Assembly: GCA_003255065.1 (NCBI GenBank)
Contig: QAOA01003015.1
Coordinates: forward strand, 110,525 to 174,524
Direction: 5' to 3'
DNA: 64,000 bases
Source of the DNA: Cercis canadensis
Lineage: Eukaryota > Streptophyta > Magnoliopsida > Fabales > Fabaceae
Shown piece by piece: positions 24,101-34,484 of the stretch. A model generated the notes under the pieces. That model was given only the letters and a program-made list of their open reading frames with translations. It ran no database searches and had not been told where the DNA came from. How positions within the stretch are numbered: position 1 is the first letter of the stretch; every line of letters starts with the position of its first letter. The position numbers and the translations under genes are program-made.

Positions 24101-27100
24101 TCAGGAGTATATAACTGCTTGGGTACTGTTACTAATTAGATGATCTTTTTATTATTGATTGTGAGAGTATCCTCTCGTGTTGCTAGTTTTCTTTGGAGAA
24201 AGTCATGCACAAACTAATCCATTTTCCTTGCAGTAATAAATATGTAAGTTTTACTGAAAGCATTGCTGTCATTGTTATCTTATACTCTTTGTAGACATAT
24301 AATTGTATCCATGCATGAGATGTTTCCTAATTTATTACAAATGACCATATAGATATCTAAAAATTCTTATTCTATTCTTGTTTAAGTTATGACTTTATTA
24401 ACTAGAAAGTCTCTTCTTTTCATACAACTGCCTCTATTTATTTGTATTATAGTGCAACAATTCTAAGTTTGAACAATAAACTTACTAGAAAAACTGAAAA
24501 GAGCTGTAATAGTCATTTCCTTGTAAGTTCAGGAACTTTATGTAATACTGTTTCTTTGGTTCACATAAGTGCTTTCTGTCTCAGGGCAATTAAGCCTAAG
24601 TCTAGCAATCTTCCAGCAAGTGCCATGATTTTGCCATCAACAATGTTTTAATTCATTAAATTTGAGTGGAATTGTTAGTCTAAGGCACTATACTTTAATC
24701 AAACTGAAAAAAGCAAGCTTCTTGACAGGATTTGGATTTCCAAAAAACAATCTACCCTTCCAGGTTAACTTCAATGACTTTGCATCCAAGCTCTACATCT
24801 ACAGTCATGGAGAATACAACAAGAGCATCATCATCTGCTCAAGGGCATTTAGCAAAGCTGGAACTTAGTGATGGCAGTAGCATATACGCAAAGTTGGTGG
24901 TAATTTAAACTTTCTTACGAATGAGTTACATTGCAATACAATCTATATTAGCATAATGATGTTTTTTAATATACTGGATAGCATATATCTGAGATTGTTA
25001 TGATTTATGTCATTGACATATTAGTTCCTAATCACATTGATGATAATGCTTGCAGGTTGGGGCTGATGGAGGCAAATCACTTGTTAGGGAATTAGCAGGA
25101 TTCAGAACAACTGGATGGAACTACTCACAGAATGCGATCATCTGTACAGTAGAGCATGCCATTGAAAACCAATGTGCATGGCAACGGTTTCTACCTGCTG
25201 GTCCAATCGCACTTTTGCCCATAGGAGATAAGTTTAGCAATATTGTCTGGACCATGAGCCCGAAAGAGTCAAATAGCCGTAAATTAATGAATGACAATGA
25301 GTTTGTGAAGGACATTAATTGTGCTCTTGTATATGGACCTCATCCTAAGTCAAGCTTACTGGGAAATGGAGACATGTTCTCCTGGCTTAAAATGGATGCA
25401 ACATTATTAGCTAATGATTTCTTTGAAATTCCTCCAAAAGTAGTTAAGTTGGCATCTGAAAGAATGGTATTTCCTTTATCTTTGCGGCATGCAAATGTCT
25501 ATGCATCAAAACGTGTGGCTCTAATTGGAGATGCAGCTCACACTGTCCATCCTCTGGCTGGTCAAGGAGTTAATTTGGGTTTTGGAGATGCATATGCTCT
25601 TTCAAGAGTTATTGCTGAGGGAATTGCAGTGGGCACTGATATTGGAGAGGTCTGTTACTTTTCTGATGTTTTTCTCATATTATATATAAAATAAAGTTAT
25701 AAATTAAACACTAAACATACATAGAGCTGTTCTTTTTCAATTCAGTAATGTGCATGGAACACATCTTACTTGCTTTATTCATTTGAATCATGGATATGAT
25801 TAGCAAGGAAAAAAATCAATATACTAGTTGAGCTAGGTATGTGTAAGAAATTCCAGTGTGCTGTGAGTAAAATAGAAGATACTGGAAAGTTTTAGATATA
25901 GTTGTTCAAGCCATACTGCAGGAATCAAAAGTAGCCTTACTTTTCTGGCCATGGAAAACCTGAAGTTCCTTTTGAAACGTATGTATGATACAGACAGACA
26001 GCACTGTTGTGTTTGTAACTTTTTGCAAAGATCTTCTCATAACATGTGGAGATGCCATTCTTGAGTTAGTTTTGTTAAGAAAATATCAGTTTGTCATTCA
26101 CTCATAACGTTGGAGTTGGTGCATGTGACTAATTTAAATATGGCAACTCTATTGTCACATTGTTCAGGTAGGTCGATTTGTTGACAAGGGAAAATAGGAA
26201 TTTACTATGTAGAGATTTAGATTAGGGAAATTTGAAAGGAATGTGTACGAACCAGAAAGTACTCAATTCATTATCCTAAGAGTGTCTGTTTTTTTATGGA
26301 AGTGCTGAAACCATAACTAGAATTGCAAAAATATTAGAAGCCTCCCTTTGGTTACACAAGTTGTTCTCTCTCCAGAAACCTCTTGTAGGGATGAAGATAC
26401 TTTTTTAATTTTCTTTCCAAGTTACTCTTAGAAAAAACCTCTTGATCTGATAATCTGCTTCTCAACCAGTAGAGAAGCGATGAATTTTAAGGGAAGAAGC
26501 AGCTTGATGGGGGAATTAGTTTTCATCTTTGTCTCTTTCCAACACAAGCTGAAGTGTTGATGATGAATAAACAAGTTTATTAACATGTCTGCTTAGCTGG
26601 TAGTAAGGTATGAATGTCATCATGACTTGTGAGTCTTGTGACACTCTCCTTGAAGGAGGTGTAATGTTTGTTAATTGACATGCATAAGAAGTAAAGATTC
26701 TCCTGGAATGTATTATTAAGAAATGGGGGCAAAGGAAAAGCTGTCCAGTTGGATAACTTTTTGTTGTTTTGTTAATACTGAACATGCAGACTATTTCATA
26801 AGCGGTTTATCATATCCTATTCAGAGACGTACTTCTCAGTCTTTATATTTTATATTTTCTGAGTATTAGCTGCTCAACTCTTTCTTTTTGCCTCAAACTA
26901 TATTAAAAAGGTTCGGCAAGTTAGGCATTTCTGCCACCTGGGTTAGCTATGTTGGTAGAAGGTGGGGATCATTGGGATCATGGAAGGTTCTTTGGTTTTG
27001 AAATATTGTACTCTCTCTCTCTCTCTGCCTCACCCTCTTTGCTCTACAAACAAAAGGAGAGAAAGAAACAATACTTAGGACATTCCTCAAGAAAGGTTTA

Positions 27101-28481
27101 GCTGCTGGTCTTTGTTGCAGTTTAAAAGAACAACCCTTACTTGTCTTGGTGTCATAACTGTTCAATTGTCTTTTTCCTGGCATTTTATATAGATATAAAT
27201 ATTTTTTCCTTTTTGTTTTTAATGCCCCACAGTACCTATATCCTAGATTTGTCAAAAGTTGCCATATGCCCTTATTTTACAGTATCGGATAGTATATGTG
27301 CAACAGATTTTCAGTTATTTTTCCCCTAAATCCACTAAAAATTAATCTGTGGTTTGAGGCGGTATGGCTTTAGCTGAGTGCAATGAAATGCCAGAAGTTC
27401 ATGCTTTTTCAAGTTGTTGTGTAGGTGTCAGACCAATTGATCTGTTTACATTCATCACTTGGTTGATGGGTACAAGTGCAGAATTTTGATGTTCTTCTCG
27501 TCTTAGATATTATTATTGCTTAATTACAGTTTTGGTCCCTCTAGATTTTGATGAGTTTCAATTTAATCCCTTTAGTTTCTTTTGGTTAGATATGAGTGCA
27601 AATGCAATATGCCACGGAAAGGGGAAGGGAGAGTACATGGCGGAAATAGAAATTTTGACATCAAATATTTTGGCTCAAATGACCAAATGAGATGCCATTA
27701 GACCCACAGGCCATTTGCTTAGTCCGTTTAGTTTCAATTTGAACATTTCCGTCCTTGTAGTTTGTAAATTGAAGCTATTTGTTCCATCCTGCAAATAGCC
27801 ATTGCCTTTCTTGATAGATTGTGCTAATGTGGCAAGAATTTGATTATGTGTCACTCACAAGTGATGATGTGGTCATGCATGGCAATGATGTGGCATGCTA
27901 ACATGGTGCCAGCTCATCAAATTATTGCCGTATCAGCAAGATCTGGTAAAAGTGGGTGACCATTGGCAGGGGAAGGGACTATATTGCTCACCAATTTGAA
28001 AACAACATGGATGAAGTTGTTGGAATTGCTGGCAACCCATTGGTCAATTGTTATTTGGCACCCTATGGTATTCCTAGCTTGAGACAGGTTCATCTGGTTG
28101 CTTCACCATACAGGGATTCACCTCAGCAATACCGAAATTCATAGTTTTTTTTTTTTTCTTTGCCCTGATTCATATTGTTTGTTTTCCAAGACAATCTTCG
28201 CAGTGAACTGTTGAATTAGTATTACTTTTATATGTACAGAAGTAATCGGGGCTCTGATTATGCAGGTACATTTATTAAAGACGTATGAAACAGAGAGGAA
28301 ACCAGCAAATATTATGATGATGGCGATCCTTGATGGCTTCCAAAAAGCTTACTCCCTTGATTTTGGACCTTTGAATGTGTTGCGTGCAGCAGGATTCCAT
28401 GGGGCTAACTATATATCACCGCTCAAAAGAAGTATAATTTCTTATGCTTCGGGGGAGCAGAAATTGCCCATTTTCTCTTGA
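18163..28481 (+). CDS. COQ6: COQ6, ubiquinone-biosynthesis FAD monooxygenase, ten exons
   Basis: Exons: 18163-18173, 18413-18524, 18891-18990, 20515-20658, 22696-22754, 23841-23908, 23991-24042, 24729-24899, 25056-25649 and 28266-28481. All join in phase to 1527 nt (508 residues plus TGA), the usual length for plant COQ6. Residues 1-40 are basic and Ser/Cys-rich, fitting a mitochondrial presequence. Visible motifs are the FAD dinucleotide fold AIVGGGMVGMALA (about 59-71), the second motif VGADGGKSLVR (240-250), and the FAD/ribityl motif GDAAHTVHPLAGQGVNLG (from about 397). The family hydroxylates the ring of CoQ precursors at the inner mitochondrial membrane, with electrons from ferredoxin and its reductase in yeast. 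All introns are GT-AG except intron 5, which has a GC donor at 22755. The start was chosen because ATGATGCATAG joins exon 2 in frame to give a good presequence; the first exon is tiny, so it is the least certain. Confidence 0.93.
18991..20514 (+). other. COQ6 intron 3
   Basis: 1.5-kb intron, GTGGGT donor and TTTCAG acceptor. It contains a small CCA/ACT-rich patch near 19700 (ACTACCACTACCACTACC) and no recognisable gene. Confidence 0.6.
20659..22695 (+). other. COQ6 intron 4 with an N-split repeat
   Basis: 2-kb intron (GTATGT donor, TTTCAG acceptor). 20872-20986 and 20988-21102 are 115-bp copies separated by the N at 20987, differing at only a few bases. The unit includes an A/G-rich simple-sequence tract. 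No coding signal in the rest of the intron. Confidence 0.7.
22755..23840 (+). other. COQ6 intron 5, GC-AG type
   Basis: The exon ends ATGCAG and the intron starts GCATAT; the acceptor is TTACAG. GC donors are a known minor class that usually requires a strong upstream exon match, and AAAATGCAG provides AG before the junction. The reading frame requires this junction. Confidence 0.7.
25650..28265 (+). other. COQ6 intron 9, the largest
   Basis: 2.6 kb. It contains a CT microsatellite near 27012 and a stretch with TTGGTCCCT-type wording near 27530-27800 that resembles decayed plant transposon ends. An unassigned open stretch lies at 27956-28144 (about 62 codons, no ATG start). No gene was recognised. 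Confidence 0.55.
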
Positions 28482-29013
28482 GAACACTGAATAATATTGC
28501 TTTTGATATTGTCATTAACTTGACTAACTGAATTTGTGTATAGTGAGCCTTTTCTTGTGCCACTCAAACTGAATGTTGAGTTTTAGTGGGAAAGAGAGAG
28601 AAGTGACACCATGTAAATAATCTATGCGCAATCAAAAGAAAATTAGAGACTAACCCTCTTTCACCGAGGTTCTAGTATATAGACTCCTCAACTTTGAAAA
28701 TTGTCTTGTGTTTATGGGGAATGACTAATGTTGGAGATTTTAATTTCTAAGCACACTTGTTGAGTAACCAATGGATGGATTGGTGATTAAGGAAAGTCGA
28801 GTATAATTAAATATAGATTTGGCAATTAAAATATTTTTCAAATTAGATAGGATTAAAAATTTAAATTTGATCCATGGTTAGTGTAAAATTGTATGTATTA
28901 TTGATGACTAGGAAAGTGTCTTATTTTGACTTTTTTTTTTATTTTTTTTTTATTTTTATACTTGTCACTAATTTAGATTTCATGAGAACCAAAGCATCGG
29001 TTGCTAATAAGTC
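28482..29013. other. COQ6 3' UTR and non-coding flank
   Basis: Follows the COQ6 stop. No strong open frame and no clear poly(A) signal that can be fixed. It ends at the TTA target of the next Harbinger element. Confidence 0.5.
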
Positions 29014-30101
29014 TTAGGGTTTGTTTGGGAGTTTGAAGTGAGGAGAAATGAAAGAAGAGGAGAGGAGAGGAAAGGAAAGAAAGAGAAAGTGAGAGATTAT
29101 TTTTTCTCCTTGTTTAGATGATTAAAATGAGCAAGAGGAAGAGAAAGGAAAGGAAAGGAAATATTATTATATTTACAAAGTTATCCTTAAGTAGACATAT
29201 TTAATATAAAATTTAATAATATTAATAAAATATTTTTTAAAACTCTAACCAATGCTACAAATTAATTAATTAAACAAAAATTATTATTTTGTTAAAAATA
29301 TAAATTTAGTAATTAATTTACAAGATTAGGATTAAATAGTTACATCCTACAAATATTGTACAAATTTTTTGAGCTAACTAGACATAACTAACCGCAAGTT
29401 TAATTGACTAGCAGTTGAGATTTTAAAGTAACATAGTTAATAGTTGATGTGCTTAAGTTTTATAGTTTTAATTTTTTTTTATTAAACATTATTTATAACT
29501 GGATTGATTAAACATCTGCTCACAAGAGTCGATGCTATTTCTTTTTTCAAACTTGGCATGCTAGAAAATAACAATGTAATATTTCGTTTTCTTTGAATAC
29601 TTTTTTTCTTATTTCAGTTGAAGAATAAACCAACAAAACTCATCATATACCTCATTTTTGACCAATTTTGAGACAAGTTTAGCATCCCTTCAAGGATCAT
29701 GTAGGAAAGGCATCTATTAAACCAACATTCATACAAAAAATCAAGGCCTACGATGCAGAGATCAGAGCTTCATGGACAGCCGTCTATCATCAGAATATTA
29801 GTATGTTAATTTATATTTGGCAGCTACTAAGCTACTTAAAGCAGTCATAAACAAATGTACTTTCTGAAATTTTTAGAACAATAATTATATAAGTCTTTTT
29901 CCAAGCTCAAATAGCCAAAATCTCCATTCTGTCAAAGCCTTTCCATCTACTCTTTTTGATATATTGGTCTAGCTAGTGTGATAGAACTCCACTCCATGAG
30001 GTAGCTGATATATTGCTCAAGCACTTAAAACTTGAACATATTGCAAGAAAAGAGAAGCAAATAATGTCAGTTATACAATCCCTCAACATGTTCTACAAAT
30101 A

Positions 30102-30410
30102 TCAAATATCAAATATCAGAATGTAAAGTGTTTTGGCAACTTGTTCTTCTACAGTTGTCATTATGTTGGTAGGAAACCACCCTCTTACTAACTTAGAACA
30201 CAAATCTAAAAAAGTTTTAGGCCCCATTCTTATTATATCGCGACTTCTTTCATTAGTAGATATTTCTACCATTAGTTTTGCTCGCCCCTTTTCTCTCTCT
30301 AAACTCAAACTACAGTCAATTTCCCTAGTCTTAGAGTACTTTCGAATCAAATACAATAAACTATAAGGCATAAAACTTGAACAATAGCCCTTTGACGCCT
30401 TTCTCTCCAT
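30102..30410 (-). pseudogene. Harbinger transposase N-terminal fragment
   Basis: A 102-residue open stretch whose second half reads IRMGPKTFLDLCSKLV..., followed by TVEEQVAKTLYIL. This matches the conserved region preceding the DDE core in plant PIF/Harbinger transposases (HARBI1-like nucleases), where RMGxxxFxxLCxxL is followed by VEEQVAxFLxxx. The DDE catalytic part is not found downstream, so this is a truncated relic. It supports the Harbinger assignment of the enclosing element. Assignment is by motif recognition only. Confidence 0.7.
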
Positions 30411-31341
30411 CTAAACAGTGCAAGAATTCTCTCCTCTCCTTGATTATCCATCTAAAAGATCAAACAAAATAAGCATTTCAAGGACAAACTTTATTAAAAG
30501 TAAATAAATGCAAGCATTTACAGTATTATATAACTCATTTTATTCAAGTAGTACTTATATCAAAATAGGATCTGACAAGGTGGCCAGGGTGAATATTAGA
30601 CAAGCAAAAACCACAATGCATATATACATTCTATATTTGGCAGCTTTGGGTAAATAGTAGCCAAGAAAAACTCTAAACTCTAATGTGGGGAGTCCAGTCC
30701 CCAATGGCTCTTTCCAGATTATTGATTTAATGCCATATTAAGAGTTGGAAAAAACTGAGCCACGATTTTTTGGGGTAAAAGGGATGAATGAAGTCAAAGC
30801 ATGGTGTTCAAAACAATGCAAATTCAGCCCAATGCTTGATTGATTAAATTGAACCCAACATCAAATGCTTCTTGGAGCCAATCAAGAAGCTTTTTGTCTT
30901 ACCCATGTATAACAACACAATTCAAACTCATGCTAGCTATAGGAATAATAGAGACCTTCACCATCAGGAGCTAGCAGCAATCATCTACTTTTTCCCTCTA
31001 ACACTATCATATATATCAAACTTGATAATTGGATACTAAGAATGCATATTCTTAATTTCAACCCAATTCAAATAACCATATAAAGCTAAATTACTCATAT
31101 CTGATAAATACTTAGGAATTTAGGCCAAAAGCAATACAGTAATGACTAAAAAGGCAAATAATGTAAAATTTCAAATATCAAGTCAAACACAGAGTTGGAA
31201 AGAGACATGGGCACAAGGGTTAAATTCAATTAACAAGCTTCCATTATTGTTACCAGCTAGTACCATAAGGTCACAGTGCTGTGAACTTAGTTAGTCACGA
31301 AATTACCAAGAATAGGATATTTAAATTGATAAAGATATACA

Positions 31342-32853
31342 TGATATTTGCTTATTTTGGCTATAAGTTTCATGCTTTGTTGTTGCATTCTTACCCACAT
31401 TTGAGTGATTTTGCTTAAATATGGTATTTAATCCCTGGATTTGTATTAACAAGTAATATTCTTGTTGTGCAAGCAAGAGGAATGATTTTGGAGAATTTCT
31501 GGAGCAAAGTGCAAAGAAAACAGTGAAGTATGAAGTTCAGATAAGGGACACGACTTTGCACACGAGCATGTGTGTGCCCGTGTTAAGGTTCCAGAAGTAC
31601 CTGCACAACTTGTTGAAGAATACGACCATGATTGTTGAAGGACACACCCTGTTGGATGTTGTGTTAGTTAGCCAAAGACCACCCTGAAGTAACATGCCAG
31701 TGAACATGCCCTTAGCCAGAGAAGCACGGGCCATGTTAAGATGAACACGCCCTGAAGCTGAAGAGACATAGCCATGTTTGAGGCTGTGTTTGCAGTCCAG
31801 AATTTCATTTAAGTAACACACCCAGTCCCATAAGTGAACACGGCCCGTGTTTGAATTATTGAAGGTTAACCCCAGGGTTTCGAACACTATATATATGAAC
31901 TTTAAGGGGGAAGAAGGAGGGGGAGAACACACTGCATCAGAGTTGGAAAAAGGGACGACAATCAGACTTTGAAGATTTTTGGGAAGGAACAAGAGCGACT
32001 TCTGGATATCATAGAGGACTCAACCGATCAAGGAATTCATGAGAATGAGCTCTCCTTATTCTTTTCCTTCTTCTATGTATTCTTTTAGTGCAGTTCTTAT
32101 TACCATCATGAACTAATTTGTAAAGGTCTAGATAGGATGAACCCTAGAATTAAATTTGTATTCTCCTTCTTTTAATTAAATGAGAATTACACCTTTCTCT
32201 TCTTAGAATTGTCTATGATTCTTATTTGTCATTGAATTAATGAAGCATGCTATTAGTTTAATACCAGATTTCAGTTTATAGATTGAGAAATCATAAATTG
32301 ACTAGATCACTTCTAGACAATGAGATTTGTATGTGATCCTAGAGATAGGATCACATAAGTCTTCTGGTTAGGGTTAACCTTAACACCGGGAATTCACATA
32401 ACACAACTTAATACATTTCTGGGGGTGTTGATTAGAAAGAGATTTCAATCAATCAACCTAGGAATAGTTGTCATATTGCTTGAGAAAGAGTAGGACATAA
32501 TTCAGGAATTTCCATCAGTCTAAGCAAGAAAAGGTGATCATTGAGTTAAGGTTGGAGGTGCAAAGCTAGATTCTAGGGGGATTCTTATCTAGGTCTGTCT
32601 ATCTAATTGATAACCCTTTAGAGTTCATTGTTATTGCTTTCTTTTCTTGCTTTTGTTAGTTTAGTTAAGTAGTTAATCAATTTAGCCACAAATTGGAGAT
32701 TAAATAATAGAGAAAGGATTAGTATTAATAGCTATAGTCCTCGTGGGAACGATATTCATACTCAATTGAGCTATACTATAAAACGATAGGTGCACTTGCC
32801 CAAGAGTGATTGTAGCATCAGTTTAATTGGATACTAAAAGTTAACAATCATCA
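31342..32853 (+). repeat. Solo LTR (1.5 kb) of a gypsy element, TSD ATACA
   Basis: It begins TGATATTTGCTTATTTTGG and ends AATCATCA, with ATACA on both sides (31337-31341 and 32854-32858). The interior is homologous over its whole length to the LTR at 44119-45597 in the opposite orientation. It has the late-LTR wording GGAACGATATTCATACTC...GGTGCACTTGCCC. No internal gypsy sequence is present, so this is a recombination product. It is nested in the Harbinger element. Confidence 0.88.
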
Positions 32854-33866
32854 ATACATGAAAAAGAAATTTTCAAAAAAGTTTTAGCAGATAACCTGCT
32901 TGGTCTTGTACCTCCTAACTTTTCTACAGGGCATCTATCTTTACCCTCTTGTCAGACAAAGAATTGGAAAGAGACATGAGCACAATGGTTAAATTTTAAT
33001 TAATAAGCTTCAATACGTGCTAGGAATTCTAATCTGAATGTATATTATATATTATTACTATGAAATTAAGACAGCTACTAAAGCAAAGATTAGGGATAAT
33101 AAACTAAGAAGCACTTATTACAACAGAGGCTTGATCCTAACATCCCTTATAATAAACAATTAAAAACCCATATGGGTGCAGGATATTAAACCTAAACAGA
33201 GACATTAATTGCTAAAAAATAGAGATGTTGTTGTGAACCATTGGGCACCTAGATTTGACAGAGCCCACCTCCATCAAATATTAGAATGGTATTTGAGAAT
33301 GTATTTTTATACAAGGTAAGGGATCAAATTTCTAGTTTAATGGGGTTATTTTCTAGTTGGAATCCACTAAGAGACATCCCAATTTCATCCTCAAAGAAGG
33401 TTTTCGAAAATGTATATGGGGAGAAGAGTTCGAGGGTAGAAGAAAGATTACTTGGAAGTGAACTGCGAAGGCAATGGGTGATGGTGATCGGTGACGGCAA
33501 TCAGTGACGATGATCGGTGACTGCAATCAACGGTGTTGAGGTTGAGTTTGTTTCTGGAGTGAAGGGAGGCGTACCCGAGAGAGAGATGGAGAGAAGAGAG
33601 GAAAGTATCGAGGGTTTGTGTGGGATATGGTTGAAGACTTTTTAAAAAATAAAAGGGTATAATAGTCATTTTCATAGATTTTTCTTCCAAACCTCCTAAT
33701 TTGGAGGAACACAAAAACAGAGCAAAAAAGGAGAGTTGATGTTGCATCTTGCTCACCAGTCTCCTCTCTTTCTTTAAGTTAAATCTTCCAAATAAGGAAG
33801 AGAGAAGCTTTATTCCTCTCATCTCCTTTTCTTTCCCCTTATTTTAAACTCCCAAACACACCTTTA

Positions 33867-34229
33867 AGGTGGGTTCTGTCATCGTTGGATTTACCCCAAA
33901 AAAAAAAAAAACAAAAAAAGCTAAAGGTTATTTTTTTAAAAAAATTATATTCTTCTTTAGTTTTATTTTATTTTTTGATAATTTTCTGTTTTCTTTAATT
34001 TAATAACAGCTAAGCTATTTTTTTATTTTTAAAAAGAGCCCATTTAGAATCAGACTCCCCCTCCCCCTCCGACCAAAACTCCAATTCCATGCACGACCAA
34101 ACCTCGCTTTACTTCCCTTGTAGAACCTAGAAAAGTTTCTTCCTTAGTTGCAAAAAGAAAAAAAAAGGTAACCAGCCTTTCACTGCTGCTCAAGATGCAG
34201 AGGTCTTCACCTTCCTGAAATTGTAGACA
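33867..34229. other. Leader-like region upstream of the MFDR fragment
   Basis: Poly-A and T runs, then CT-rich sequence that could be the former 5' UTR of the pseudogene. Bases 34060-34149 occur again, identical, at 40538-40627 next to the N at 40537. Confidence 0.5.
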
Positions 34230-34484
34230 ATGGTAATATTCCAAGCAAGAAAATGGCTTTACAGAAGCTTCTCAACCTTTTCCTCTACCCTTATGGTGTT
34301 TGTGTATTTAGATACACTATTATAAACTTTCTTTATGCTAAAAATTGAGAAACAAAAAATAAATTAATTGCAAAACTAGATGTTGAAGGTGCACCATGAA
34401 GCACAAGTTAATATCATTGATAGATTGCCGACGCCATTCAGATTAGTTTGGTCTAGTGTTGCACCTCATCACCCTGAAACAAAG
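34230..34484 (+). pseudogene. MFDR: NADPH:adrenodoxin (ferredoxin) oxidoreductase fragment, exons 1-2
   Basis: Exon 1 starts at ATG 34230 and gives MVIFQARKWLYRSFSTFSS, a presequence like those of plant mitochondrial adrenodoxin reductases, then loses frame before the expected GSGPAG motif. Exon 2 (34380-34484) begins after AACTAG and gives 35 codons with VNIIDRLPTPFRLVWSSVAP then HHPETK. The adrenodoxin reductase family has IIDRLPTPFGLVRSGVAPDHPETK-type wording here, so key Gly, Arg and Asp positions are changed. The enzyme passes electrons from NADPH to mitochondrial ferredoxin. The FAD-binding glycine motif is missing and no further exons were found, so this is a truncated pseudogene. A hAT element is inserted about 230 bp downstream. 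Confidence 0.78.

Larger units (their letters stand above)
29017..33863 (-). mobile_element. PIF/Harbinger DNA transposon, TSD TTA, with nested solo LTR
   Basis: The left end GGGTTTGTTTGGGAGTTT pairs with the reverse complement of the right end, AGGTGTGTTTGGGAGTTT (16 of 18). TTA flanks at 29014-29016 and 33864-33866. Subterminal tracts are GA-rich on the left and CT-rich on the right, as at 14063-16148. A Harbinger transposase fragment lies at 30102-30410 on the minus strand. The element is 4847 bp, of which about 1.5 kb is a later solo LTR insertion. Strand is given from the transposase fragment. Confidence 0.75.

Noticed and set aside
30133-30366. 77-codon plus-strand ORF
   Set aside because: Antisense to the Harbinger transposase fragment, which has recognisable family wording.
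31537-31992. 151-codon minus-strand ORF
   Set aside because: It lies wholly inside a solo LTR, antisense, and is not kept in the homologous LTR at 44119-45597.
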